Below, one piece after another: positions 40,196-50,744 of a stretch of DNA of 64,000 nucleotides. A program made the position numbers and the translations under genes. The stretch comes from Symbiodinium natans. Its lineage: Eukaryota; Sar; Dinophyceae; Suessiales; Symbiodiniaceae. The stretch is taken from contig CAJNDS010000180.1 in NCBI GenBank assembly GCA_905221605.1, positions 1 to 64,000 of the forward strand. The letters are read 5' to 3'. Below the pieces are notes generated by a model, which was not told the DNA's origin, did not search any database, and saw only the letters and a list, made by a program, of their open reading frames with translations. Position 1 is the first letter of the stretch; each line of letters begins with the position of its first letter.

Positions 40196-40659
40196 TTGAA
40201 TCCGTCCAGCGCACACAAGAGGGCCCGTTGCAACGTTGCAAGTGAAGGATCCGAAGGCTTGGCTAAGGCTGAGCCAAGGTGCGTAGAAAAGGTAGGCGGG
40301 AGCACCCATCGTCGCCCCGAAGGAACCAAAGAGACAGGTTCGCCTCCAGTCGTGCTTCTCCTTCAGAGATGTGACGATCGGCAAGCTATTATTTCCAACT
40401 AGAGAACGATACGACAACACGGTCTTCTGAAACATCATCCATCATCTCAAACATCATCTCCCGCAGCATCTCACGGTCGCAACACGCGCACATCTGCCAG
40501 CGATGTGGCACACGCGGTTCACCTGGAAGCAGAGAACAACGGGCACGCATGAGGGCCGAGGGTCCAGCTCAGCTGGTCGTCACGCAAACGGTGTAGGAGG
40601 CTACAAGCAGAGAAGAAAACCCACTGCAGGTGGTTCTTTTGGTGTGTCTCAAAGTGTCG

Positions 40660-41425
40660 CGGACTCCCCACGACACGCCGCGAACACCGAGAGGGCTGTC
40701 GGTTGCGCGTACAATTTCGAGGACGCCCCCACTGGGGGCGTCTGGGAAATGTTGCCTGAGCTGAAGTGCTTGGGTTTGGGATAGCACTCAACACTGAGGT
40801 TAAGTCGGGGAAACAGGTGTCTGTGGCGCGTTGTCTTGCTACTTCGTTGAGCAAGACGGAAGTCAAAACACCAAAACATCTGAAATCACCCAGATCATTC
40901 TCGGTCTCAGCAGCATTCAAAACCGAAAAAACGCAAAATAAAACCAATCATTGAAAAGAACATGTGTTTGCCTAGGTGCTGTGGCACACACTCTGCCCTC
41001 TCACCTAAAGCTACCTAGAATTCGCAAGACCAAACACAGAAACGACAAAAAGCAATGTGTCAACAGCACCTTCAAAAAACGGGTTTCAAAATGAGAAGAT
41101 GTGGAGAAAAAGCAAGCGGCCAGGGGAATGCTAGGCTGCAGGATGTTTCCGAACCGAAAAACAAAATATCCATGTCCGACAAAGCCCTTGGGCAAGCCAA
41201 CAGCCCCCAGCGTCAGGACCCCCTGCGGGCACCGAAACCGTCGTCGCTTGCGCCTGCAGAGTTTCGAGGACTCCACACGCGGCGGCATCACGACGCCCCG
41301 CGTCCACCGAAGGGGTTGCGGTTCACGCCCAGTATGTGGCAGCGTCACGACACCCCGCGGACACCATGAGGGTTGTCGGGCTCGCGCCCAGAATTTCGAG
41401 GACGCCGCCACGCCTACGCAATTCT
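40660..41425 (+). repeat. Dispersed repeat unit of about 75-80 bp
   Basis: One copy at about 40665-40742 and three near-contiguous copies at about 41205-41425 share TCACGACACCCCGCG, CACC...GGGTTGTCGG and AATTTCGAGGACGCC. The copies are imperfect. Confidence 0.75.
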
Positions 41426-41638
41426 CAGGAGGCGCGGCGGGTGCCGCAAACCCCCACGCTTTAGAACATATGAACTACAGAAACAGACCTACCAGCGCCG
41501 CGACATCCATCCCCGCACCTTCTCGAACACCACCTCCGCTGAAAACCCTTCGCCGGGCGCTCGGGAAAAAACACCAACACTAACAAGATTACAATAAGAA
41601 GAAGAATAGAACAACAATAACACAATCACTGTCTTGCT

Positions 41639-43029
41639 TCAGGTCCCAAAATGTAAGCAACGCGCAAGAACCAGCAGCTTTTGCACTGCTCTGCTGCTGC
41701 ATCGTTGGGAAAAAAGACGCACTTGATCTACATTGATGACTGGATCCTCCAGCCGATCAAGCTTAGCTCCTCGTGGAACTCTTGCAGTCTGGCACTGCAT
41801 CAATCGGTCCCCTTCCCCAACTTCCACGCTACCCTGTCTACTCTTCTGATTCCGGGTCATGAGCCACGAGCAAGTCTTTCGAAAACACTCCTTCATCCAG
41901 AGCATCTGGCTGACATAATGGAGCATGGCTGCAAAGCGCCACTGGCCCATCATCATGATGATGTGCACTGGACATCCAGACTTTGCCAGATCCATTGCTG
42001 TGCCTGCTCGGAAGGCCGTGAAGCCAAGCCTTTCTGACCCAGGAATCTTCAACAAGCTCAGCAGGTCCCTGAAGCGTTTGAGAAGCTGCGGAGCTGTCTT
42101 GTTGAACAGTGCCTGGCCCGGAGCTGTTTGCTGCACGCGTCGGTGAATCCTGTGAGAAACACAGAAGCGATCAGGCTCGCGTCCTCGGACACATAATCTA
42201 TCAGGCTCGCGTCCTCGGCACGTGCACGGCCGTGTCACGACAGATCCTTTGGGCTTGTGCTTTCGTTTCCGAAGCGCTCTTGCTCAACAAGCTGCAACAG
42301 AATGTCCATGTGGGTCAAGACGCTTTGCCACGAAAGTTGTGACGTGGCAACTGCAACTACGGTGTAGCGTAAAAAAACACCACACCACTGGGAAGACGTC
42401 CGAAAGAACCTTGGTGAAGCAATTGCACTTTTCAACGCTTTCCCCCAGTCATTCAGCGAAGCAATCGGGACATGGCCTTGCAAAGGCCGCATCTGGAACT
42501 TCCCCCCCCGATCAAGTCTGGTGTGAGCCACATCGGCAACGTCTCTTTTGCTGTTAGGTCAACCTACAGAAAAGGCGTGCGGGAGGATGACTTACTGTCC
42601 TCTGTATGCTGCTGCACGCTGTTCCACAATGCCTGCTCGGCTTCCAAGCTGAAAGAAAAGCTGTCTAACCTGGCATTTTGAAGTAAAGATGCCACGTCTG
42701 CTGTTGTGGATGGCACCAGCAGTTTAGCCAAGCTCTGCGCCGACGTCGCTGGCATACTTGCTGCTGTTGTTGCGGCTCCACTGGCCTGAACCATCCTCCG
42801 TGCCTGAGCAATAGACTCAACAGCTCGCAGCACCCTCTCAATGCATGCTTGCACTGGCAGCTCGTTTGGCAACTGCATGGCAATCTGATCCTCCGAGTAC
42901 CCCTCTGCTAGGGATGGATGAGCCACCTGCAGTCTGTCTTCGAACCATGTGATAGTGGCATTGGCCACTGCATCAGCAGGAGACGGATTCTCAACCTTTT
43001 TTCAAGAATTCCTCCCAGGATTGCGTCAT
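41639..43029 (-). pseudogene. Retroposed gene with tyrosine-recombinase-like C-terminus, frameshifted
   Basis: A genomic spliced leader (43080-43101) is followed 50 nt later by ATG at 43029 and MTQSWEEFLKK. The run of six A (42997-43002) then shifts the frame; with one A fewer it continues VENPSPADAVANATITWFED, then EDQIAMQLPNELPVQACIER, down to about 42570. A downstream minus exon from 42149, after a TTTCTCACAG acceptor, to 41639 carries FTAFRAGTAMDLAKSG then HIIMMMGQWRFAAMLHYVSQ, matching the C-terminal catalytic block of tyrosine recombinases. The Arg of box II and a candidate nucleophilic Tyr are present, but the usual His before the Arg is Thr. Middle parts (42235-42531) are open in another frame and were not joined. 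Element type (DIRS-, Crypton-like or host gene) is unknown. Confidence 0.6.
42170..42218 (-). repeat. 20-bp direct repeat with 30-bp period
   Basis: ATCAGGCTCGCGTCCTCGG occurs at 42170-42188 and 42200-42218, next to the acceptor of the recombinase exon, probably within its intron. Confidence 0.9.
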
Positions 43030-43079
43030 GGCTCTGGAACCCCCAGCTCAAAAATGAGTCAAAGGGATTTGAGACAGAA

Positions 43080-43101
43080 CTTGAGCCAAAATGGCTACGG
43101 A
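43080..43101 (-). other. Genomic copy of the complete dinoflagellate spliced leader
   Basis: On the minus strand the 22 nt start TCCGTAGCCA and end TTTTGGCTCAAG, an exact match to the known dinoflagellate leader. It is followed by TTCTGTCTC and not GT, so it is not the exon of an SL RNA gene with its intron. It lies 50 nt upstream of a start codon, as expected for a trans-spliced mRNA reverse-transcribed into the genome. Confidence 0.95.
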
Positions 43102-43620
43102 CAACCATAGTATGAGTCACAATACAAGTAGGAGTAGTAATGCACATCACCTCCCGTACTAAAGGAGAGACTCGGAGACCATGGAGTCAAGGCAGCCTGA
43201 GGCTGCTCCAGGACCCGTTGTGTGATGCAATCGCCCACAATGTAGCGTGCGGCCAATGAGCCTGGGAGTTGCCAAGAGGGTTTGGGGTTTAGGGTTTAGG
43301 GTTTAGGGTGAAGACTTCGACCCTACCTCCACCCTAGTGAGGCCATTGAGCTACGATCAGGCTGCTGCTGTCCGCATCATGAGTCCTCACCCTGCTTTCG
43401 TCTGGGAGCCACTGGCATATGCCAAACCGCGCCAGGTCGGGGCCATGGTGACGTCTATCAACCCTAAACCCTAAACCCTAAACCCTAAACCGTCTAGTCC
43501 ACGTGAGACATGCGAGGGCCGCGGTTTTCCGAGAACATGCTTCCGCTGCTTTCTTGAGCCATGGGAAGGAAGCTGCGCTTCGGTCGAGTCCTCGATGGAG
43601 TCCACCCACACACAATCGGA
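43102..43620. other. Flank of the retroposed gene with short telomeric tracts
   Basis: TTTAGGG units at 43281-43309 and CCCTAAA units at 43461-43491. No gene is recognised. Confidence 0.5.
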
Positions 43621-43625
43621 ACTCT

Positions 43626-43888
43626 TGGGAATAATAATAAGAAGAAGAATAATAAGAATAATAAGAATAATAAGAATAATAAGAATAATAAGAATAATAA
43701 GAATAATAAGAATAATAAGAATAATAGGAATAATAAGAATAATAAGAATAATAAGAATAATAAGAATAATAAGAATAATAAGAATAATAAGAATAATAAG
43801 AATAATAAGAATAATAAGAATAATAAGAATAATAAGAATAATACTAATAATACTAATAATAATACTAATAATAATAATAAGCATAATA
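43626..43888 (+). repeat. AATAAG hexanucleotide microsatellite
   Basis: About 35 copies of AATAAG with an AATACT block at the right end. The Asn-Lys, Ile-Ile and Leu-Phe frames come from it. Confidence 0.97.
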
Positions 43889-44365
43889 GACTAATAAAAC
43901 TAATAATAACCAGAAGAAGACCTCTCAACCCTCAAGCCCTCCAGCTCTCAGAGCCTTAGCCCCGTCGCAGGGGGAAGCGCGCCAGCTCGGCTCATCGTCG
44001 CTTGCCTCCGCTCGCTCCGCATCCTCATACCTCTCGAACCTGCCCAGATTCGGACAGCAAAATGTCCCTGAGCGCGTTTACACTGCAGAGTCGGCAGCTT
44101 TCGGACTCATGTGAAGTAGGTTGTGTAATATCAAAAAGGAACCTTATATACACAAGAAAGGAACCTCATATAATAATAATCATCATCATAACAATAATAA
44201 TAAAGGAATAATCATGATATTAATAACAGCAATATAAACCCTGCTTCATGTCAGCAGCCAGCTGTGGCTTCCCTTCGCGCCTCTTGACCGCCTCGTCGAA
44301 AAGGTCCGGGGGTTTCAGGCCTGGACCGACTTCATCTGCCCCTTTGGGGACTAAACAGCTACTAG

Positions 44366-44402
44366 AATCCCTAAACCCTAAACCCTAAACCCTAAACCCT
44401 AA
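44366..44402 (-). repeat. Telomeric tract
   Basis: Five CCCTAAA units. Downstream, 44403-44880 is a unique stretch with a 152-codon plus frame (KPPRVIHVIVELSYILTVQN) of unknown family. Confidence 0.85.
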
Positions 44403-44881
44403 GGTTAGTGCACTGGACTCGCACGAGCGCACCGGGATGTAGCTTCAGAAACATCGAGACCCTGTGCAAGGATGCACGTGCCAAAGCAGGAAAAAGCAAA
44501 CCACCCCGTGTCATACATGTGATTGTGGAGCTCTCATACATTCTAACGGTACAAAATCCATACCACACACCAAGACACGAAATCATGCCAAAAAACACAG
44601 CGGGAGAACGATTCGAGACGCAGCGACAGCCAAGAGCCCTCCAGGCCCAAAAGCTCTCTGGCATTCTTCTAGCATGTCAAGTGACAACACACATGGGAGA
44701 AAACTATGCCAAAGGCCTTAGCACTTGCAACGAGTTTGACCAAAGGCAAGAGCGCCCCAGGCACTCGGAAAGACCGAAAGAGTTGCATGATGGTGCGTGG
44801 GGAACACCGGAACTGGAGCAAAGACTTTGCCAAAACACCTCAAAACATGTCTGGGTTGAAGCCTGAAGGCTGTCTGAAGGG

Positions 44882-45127
44882 CTTTGGGTTTTAGGTTTTA
44901 GGTTTTACGTTTTAGGGTTTAGGGTTTAGGGCTTAGGGTTTAGGGTTTAGGGTTTTAGGGTTTAGGGTTTAGGGTTTAGGGTTTAGGGTTTAGGGTTTTT
45001 AGGGTTTAGGGTTTAGGGTTTAGGGTTTAGGTTTAGGGTTTAGGGTTTAGGGTTTAGGGTTTAGGGTTTAGGGTTTAGGGTTTAGGGTTTAGGGTTTAGG
45101 GTTTAGGGTTAGGGTTTAGGGTTTAGG
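44882..45127 (+). repeat. Long telomeric array
   Basis: About 33 TTTAGGG units, starting with TTTTAGG variants. Confidence 0.95.
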
Positions 45128-45259
45128 GCAACTAATTTTGGCATCCTGGGCTCGGGGCGGTGGCGGCGCTGCAGAAATCTGTTCCAGCCCACTTCTCCTA
45201 GGACACCGTCAGTGGGCTTAGGAAATGAGGGGGTGCCTTCTTGGGATCCCTAACTATAC

Positions 45260-45661
45260 GGGTTTAGGGTTTAGGGTTGAGGGTTTAGGGTTGAGGGTTG
45301 AGGGTTGAGGGTTTAGGGTTTAGGGTTTAGGGTTTAGGGTTTAGGGTTCAGGGTTCAGGGTTCAGGGTGCAGGGTTCAGGGTTCAGGGTTCAGGGTTCAG
45401 GGTTCAGGGTTCAGGGTTCAGGGTTCAGGGTTTAGGGTTTAGGGTTTAGGGTTTAGGGTTTAGGGTTTAGGGTTTAGGGTTTAGGGTTTAGGGTTTAGGG
45501 TTTAGGGTTTAGGGTTTAGGGTTTAGGGTTTAGGGTTTAGGGTTTAGGGTTTAGGGTTTAGGGTTTAGGGTTTAGGGTTTAGGGTTTAGGGTTTAGGGTT
45601 TAGGGTTTAGGGTTTAGGGTTTAGGGTTTAGGGTTTAGGGTTTAGGGTTTAGGGTTTAGGG
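45260..45661 (+). repeat. Longest telomeric array, with a TTCAGGG block
   Basis: TTGAGGG variants, then about 12 TTCAGGG units at 45345-45428, then more than 30 perfect TTTAGGG units to 45661. Confidence 0.96.
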
Positions 45662-45666
45662 CAATA

Positions 45667-45766
45667 TGGGGGTTTACGAAATTAAGGTACCCTATTCGGG
45701 TTCTTGTTATTAGGGAGTCCAGCTATTTGGGGGCTATTTTGGGAGTTCCCTATTTTCGCAAACCCG
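45667..45766. mobile_element. Family A element abutting a telomeric array
   Basis: GGGGGTTTACGAAATTAAGG to TTCCCTATTTTCGCAAACCC. It begins four bases after the array ends. Confidence 0.85.
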
Positions 45767-45769
45767 AAT

Positions 45770-46600
45770 CAAGTTCGACGCATGGGGCCATGGGGGAGCC
45801 GGACCATGAGGGCGGAGCGGGCTGAGGCAGCGGGGGGAGTGGGGGGAGCGGGGCAAGCGGGCGTGCACCGGAGCCCTCAAAACTGAGCTAAGGGATGGGG
45901 CCGTGGGACCATGAGGCCGTGGGACCATGTGGGGCCAGGAGGCCATGCGGCCATAGGGGGGCATGGGGATATAGGGGCTTCGGTGAAGGATCGCGCCTTG
46001 ATTGCTGTCGTATCCAGCCCTCTGCCTGCCAAGATGACGATTGCGGGGTTTAGGGTTCAGGGTTCAGGCTTTAGGATTTCGGGTTTAGGGTTTGCGGTTT
46101 AGGCAATTCTCAGCAAACCTCTTCTGCCTGGCTCTCAATGTTCAAAGCGATTCAAAATTCTCAGCCCGGTAATGTCTGATCAGCCTGACACTGCTTAAGC
46201 AGCCAAGGCTTCTGGAAGTGTAGGCAAATTTTCTAAAGCTGTGTACAACATTGGCGTTTGGCTTGCTCAGGTTGTGTTTAGGACGCAAGTGACACAAGAC
46301 CTGTGGGCGACAAACGAGTCCAGGGGCTGTGTGAAGGCTCTGAGGCTTCAGGCTTTGGGTCTACCCCTGTTCTCACCCTTCAGAAGCTTAGGGCTCAGCT
46401 TTAGTTTGAAAATGCAGATGCCCTGTGAGGGCATCGCGCAGACACTCCTCGGGGCGCTTCTACCTTTGCCGGATCTTCGGCATGGATGTCATGCGAAGCA
46501 GAGTACATGTTGAGAGTACATTCTGAGTGACGGCCGCTTTTTCGCTTGCGCCTATCATTCCCAAGTCTGACTGGTGTGGCACTTGCCGAACCCTCAAAGA
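45770..46600. other. Unique stretch, G-rich then mixed
   Basis: 45780-45970 repeats GGGACCATGAGGCCGTGG-like text. A short TTTAGGG-like patch lies at 46047-46103. No gene is recognised to 46600. Confidence 0.45.
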
Positions 46601-46607
46601 CATCTTG

Positions 46608-46646
46608 AGTCCTAAGCCCTAAACCCTAAACCCTAAACCCTAAACC
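46608..46646 (-). repeat. Telomeric tract
   Basis: Five CCCTAAA units. Between here and 47300 I see open frames (for example FDSDSFLALDERIQDCQSDQ on plus) but no known family. Confidence 0.85.
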
Positions 46647-47307
46647 ATCGTGCCTCTGGCGAGGACTCGCCATGACTCCTGGCAGCTCACGGGGCATGTG
46701 TCGTTGTCATGCCGCGTGACCGCGTGGCCGCGCGTAAGTTGTACTATGGTGTGCATCCGGGAACGGCATCTCGCCTTCGTGCAGAGATGGAGTATCTTCT
46801 TGCTGCACGACCAACAGTTCCTACCCTTTCCATCTCAAAGTTTGCCTGCTTCACGCCATGGCAGGCGCAGGCATGCACGTGATTTTGCGGACGGTCATGG
46901 CACTCTCTTTGGGGGTTGGGGAGGGCTTTGGCGTTACTGATACAAAAACAGCGGCCTATCTGTTCTTCTGCATAGGCCCTGCCAGCATGCCATAATTGGG
47001 GCACATCCATGAATCTGAAGCTGATGGCAGCTGTTGCAGCAGGTATGACACGCACACGTTTGCATGCTCACAAACAGATACTTCAAAACAGATACTTCGA
47101 CTCCGACTCCTTTTTAGCTCTCGACGAGCGGATCCAGGATTGCCAAAGCGATCAGCAGTGCCTCCTCTGTGCCTCAGCTGAGATATGCAAAGGGATACGC
47201 AAAAGGGAAAATGCAAAAGGGAAGTATGCGCTCGCAGATGCGAGTGTCGAAATGTACTCGATGGCTCCAATTGCTCTGAGACCATGCAACCCGTTGCTGC
47301 AACCCCC

Positions 47308-47947
47308 TCAAGCAAACATGGAAATGGCCGAGCGTCGAATTGTCCGAGACTTCTGACGTGGGCATACATTGACATATCGGCCGAACAGAGAGGCCGGGTC
47401 TGTGTCGGCCTTGTAGCCACTCTTTGCGTCAGCTAGTACCTGCGCAGGCTTTGCTCACATTGTTGATCTGCCCGAACCCCTAAACCTTAAACCCCTAAAC
47501 CTTAAACCCTAAACCCTGAACCCTAGTTGAAACTATAAGCGGCCTCTTCAAATCCGCCCAGGCCACCAAAGGCCAGTAGCAAATGCCTGGGAGGTAGAAG
47601 CAGGGCATAGCTAGGCTTAATGAGGCTTACTAAGGCCCAATACTAAGGCTTAATAAGGCTGAATAAGGCCTAATAAGGCCCAAGAAGGCTTAAAACGGCT
47701 TAATAAGGCTTAAGAAGGCTTAGTGAGGCTTAATAAGGCTTAACAAGGCTTAACAAGGCTTAATAAGGCTTAATAAGGCTTAATAAGGCTTCATAAGGCT
47801 TCGTAAGGCTTCATAAGGCTTAATAGCTAAACGTACAATTGCTACCTTTTCGAGGCGCCTGAATTTGGGCAATCGCCCCAGCCCCAAGGACTCACCCCGC
47901 TCGGAGGTGCCGATGGAGAGGTCGTAGCCTCCCTCCCATGGGCATTC
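47308..47947 (-). CDS. SPOUT1/C9orf114-type RNA methyltransferase, C-terminal exons
   Basis: Three minus-strand exons join in phase. Exon 47947-47859 encodes ECPWEGGYDLSIGTSERGES and LGRLPKF. Exon 47586-47544 encodes HLLLAFGGLGGFEE. Exon 47409-47308 encodes DPASLFGRYVNVCPRQKSRT then IRRSAISMFA and a TGA stop. These match the conserved C-terminal SPOUT-fold motifs (GYDLTIGTSERG, the GG...E segment and the CP..GSRTIR knot segment) of the DUF171 putative RNA methyltransferases. Conserved glycine in CP.QGSRTIR is Lys here, and the C-terminus is a little short. Intron 47587-47858 is GC-AG and filled by a decamer array. Intron 47410-47543 is GC-AG and contains a telomeric tract. The exon upstream begins right after CCCTGAG of another tract. 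N-terminal exons were not located. Confidence 0.85.
47475..47526 (-). repeat. Telomeric tract inside a methyltransferase intron
   Basis: CCCCTAAA, CCTTAAA and CCCTAAA units within intron 47410-47543. Confidence 0.88.
47608..47825 (+). repeat. Decamer array (TTAATAAGGC)n filling an intron
   Basis: About 20 copies of TAAGGCTTAA with small variants within intron 47587-47858. Confidence 0.95.
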
Positions 47948-47949
47948 CT

Positions 47950-48015
47950 CAGGGTTTAGGGTTTAGGGTTTAGGGTTTAGGGTTTAGGGCTTAGGGTTTA
48001 GGGTTTAGGGTTTAG
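47950..48015 (+). repeat. Telomeric tract upstream of a methyltransferase exon
   Basis: About nine TTTAGGG units. The minus-strand CCCTGAG at the exon border provides the AG acceptor. Then 48016-48660 has no recognised gene. Confidence 0.9.
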
Positions 48016-48662
48016 GACCTTAGGAGGTAAGATTAGGGAGACTTCTGGGGATATAGACCCTCTCAACAAGGTCCCTGGTCTCGCTCATCCCACCTAGGAT
48101 TCCTGCAGGTTCTACTGCGCCGTTCGCAGCGCTGCTCCAAGGGCGAAGCAAAGACGCGCGCAAGGAAGCCAACTTTGAGCAGCTGAGTCAGGCTGAGTGC
48201 CCGTCGTCGAAGACAGCTTTCAAGCTGCCCGCCAACCTCCCAAGGTCCCAAAGCCAAGACTTGGAATTGCTGCAGCCCCCCGCCCGATGTCACCTCCCAC
48301 ACCGAAGGCCCTAAAGCAATCCAAAACCAAAGCACCTCCCAACACGACACTTATGGTCATGGTCTTTCGGTTTTTACTATTAAGGGTCGCTGACCCGAGA
48401 CCTGATTAGGAGATTGGGTGTCGAATTGATAAGGTTAAGGATTCTTTAGGTGCTTTGCATTTTGGGAGTGTGTCTCGGTTGCTGGTTTTGGTCGCGTCGG
48501 CAGGGCTTTCGGTGTGGGGCTTGGGAGGCGTTTTGTGCCTTGGATTGTATTTGGGGTGTCGGTGTGGGACTTGGGAGGTGAAGAGTTGATTGAGTAGGCG
48601 GGTTGCGCAATGGGGTGAAAGCGTAGGGGGAGGGGTGGCCCCCCCTACCAATGGACCAGCCT

Positions 48663-48837
48663 GGGGTTTCCGCAATTTGGGGTACCTTATTGGGGTCCTT
48701 ATTATCAAGGCATCCTACCATTTGGGAGTTTTTGTTTAGGTTTTTTATTCGAGCCCTTATTACAAGTAGAAGGGCATCCTACTATTTGGGGGGGTCACTT
48801 TTTGGGGTCCGCCTATGTTGCGTAACCCCCCCCCCCC
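48663..48837. mobile_element. Family A element with internal duplication
   Basis: GGGGTTTCCGCAATTTGGGG at the left, two ATCCTAC.ATTTGGG cores, and GTTGCGTAACCCCCCC at the right, about 175 bp. Confidence 0.8.
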
Positions 48838-48950
48838 ACCTCGTTTGGAAGCCCCAGTAGAGTCCCAGCCGCTCCCGAGGCTCTCGGGGATCGACCGCGC
48901 GTCCTGTGACCGAACTCGCCGCCGCGACTTTTGCAATTGAAATTCCATTT

Positions 48951-49027
48951 GGGGGGTTTCCGAAATTAGGGGTACCTTATTATTGGGGTCCGTATTCTAA
49001 GGGAATCCCACTATTTGGGGTCTATGT
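48951..49027. mobile_element. Family A element, right end lost
   Basis: TTGGGGGGTTTCCGAAATTA to CCCACTATTTGGGGTCTATG. Confidence 0.8.
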
Positions 49028-49084
49028 TCGTCGGAAAGAAAAATGCGGGAGCACGTCAGAGCTTGCACTTCTTGTCGAATCAAA

Positions 49085-49367
49085 CCAAGAAACCTGAACC
49101 CCTAAACCCCTAACCCTAAACCCTAAACCCCTAACCCTAAACCCTAAACCCCTAAGCCCCTAAACCCTAAACCCTAGACCCTAAACCCTAAACCCTAAAC
49201 CCCAAACCCCACGGGCCCATCATACTCCCCACCATGGACTCTGAATATAACCCTATTTAGGGTACTTGTAACCCTACTTATAAGTACCCATGAACCCCTG
49301 AACCCTAAACCCTAAACCCTAAGCCCTAAACCCTAAGCCCTAAACCCTAAACCCTAAACCCTAAACG
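49085..49367 (-). repeat. CCCTAAA tracts around a family E element
   Basis: Tracts lie at 49085-49210 and 49300-49367, with CCCCTAA and CCCTAAG variants. Confidence 0.92.
49243..49290. mobile_element. Family E element fragment
   Basis: It shares the exact 20-mer CTTGTAACCCTACTTATAAG with the reverse complement of 59744-59763. It contains the inverted pair AACCCTATTTAGGGT. Confidence 0.55.
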
Positions 49368-49450
49368 ATGAGAGGACGCCTCGGCGCGTTGTGGCTCCAC
49401 GGCCGCGACCACTGCCGCGGCCTCCCCGGCCTCGGCCTGAGGGCTCCTGA
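49368..49450 (-). CDS. RGG-box exon
   Basis: The minus strand reads EPSGRGRGGRGSGRGRGATT then RRGVLSS. Repeated RGG/RGR is typical of glycine-arginine-rich RNA-binding tails, for example in GAR1, fibrillarin and other nucleolar proteins. Telomeric tracts flank it on both sides. The rest of the protein was not found, so the family is open. GC-rich composition could also mimic such a segment. Confidence 0.5.
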
Positions 49451-49454
49451 ACTT

Positions 49455-49556
49455 AGGTTTAGGGTTTAGGGTTTAGGGTTTAGGGTTTAGGGTCTGGGGT
49501 TGAGGGTTTAGGGTTTAGGGTTTGGGGTTTAGGGTTTAGGGTTTAGGGTTTAGGGT
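49455..49556 (+). repeat. Telomeric tract
   Basis: About 14 TTTAGGG units with TCTGGGG and TTGAGGG variants. 49560-50040 is unique with no recognised gene. CCCTAAA units recur at 50052-50092. Confidence 0.92.
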
Positions 49557-50526
49557 GTGGCAGCTGAAACTGCAGAGGGTGCAGGGTGCAGGGTGCAACA
49601 GCGTAGCAGGGCGCAGCAGCCCCAAAAACACGATCGCGCTCGTCAAACCTATGGTTTGCGGAGTGGGACACGACTATCAAGACCCACCGCCGCTGTCCTC
49701 ATCCAAGCGCACCGTGACTCGCACGTCAGTGGCAATCTCTGAGCCTCCAGCGACTGTTCCTTTTGAGGTCTCTTTAGGGAAGCATTCTCCATGTTGCTTG
49801 ACCCGAGCCTGCCACCCAAACAGGATCTGCCAAACCGCAGTTCACCCAGCAACCTGAAGTAGCGTGCACACCAGCAAAGCAGGAAAGTGCCAAATAGCCT
49901 ACATGATGGAGGCCTGAGGAGGCAAGGCTTGCTCCATCCCTGCTCATCACTGCCAGCTTTACTTCCAACAGTCGAGTTCTCTCACGTCCACAGCAATCCC
50001 CTGGATCGGGGGCAGCGGGTGAGTGAAGTGTGAACCAGGGTGTTTGTGCTAAAAACCCTAAACCCTAAACCCTTAACCCTAAACCCTAAACTCCTGACCT
50101 CCCTCCCTCCCTCCAAGAACTGAAGTGAAGAGGAAAAGTCGGAGGGACCGACAAGCACAAGTTGGTTTTAAAGGGGGGTTCAAGATCCTCCAACCCTAGA
50201 TATGGAAGGTCCGTCAGGGACCCAAGGACTTTGTCTTTTGAAAGAGTGGAAGGGGGACCCTTGGCCGTCTTCGCCCAGCTATTGGGGGAGAAGGGGGGGG
50301 AGGGGGCCCTTGTGGAAACTTCCGGGAGTACCTGGAACCCTCTCAGGGACTCCGAATGTCAAGGCTAGGCAGTCGGCCCGCACAGAGACGTTCAGGAAAC
50401 CACACCGTTTACGTACATGCACAGGTTGAGAGTAAAAAACAACCACGCAACCCTTCTGCTCGCCCTCCTCGCTATCCGTGTGCGGGCGATCCATCTGCTT
50501 CTTGAGCACTACTCCTATCCACCGGG

Positions 50527-50712
50527 AGGGTTTAGGGTTTAGGGTTTAGGGTTTAGGGTTTAGGGTTTAGGGTTTAGGGTTTAGGGTTTAGGGTTTAGGG
50601 TTCAGGGTTCAGGGTTCAGGGTTCAGGATTTAGGGCTTAGGGTTAAGGGTTAAGGGTTTAGGATTTAGGGTTAGGGGTTAAGGGATTAGGGTTTAGGGTT
50701 TAGGGTTTAAAT
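50527..50712 (+). repeat. Telomeric tract with TTCAGGG and TTAAGGG variants
   Basis: About 25 units, mixed at the right end. Confidence 0.94.
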
Positions 50713-50744
50713 AGGTTTTTTTTAAAGGAGTGGCACGTGGCTGC

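Noticed and set aside
43080-43101. SL RNA gene
   Set aside because: The leader is followed by TTCTGTCTC and not a GT donor, and the leader stands directly upstream of an open frame.
43471-43959. Frames of repeated Asn-Lys, Ile-Arg or Leu-Phe
   Set aside because: They come from the AATAAG hexamer array.
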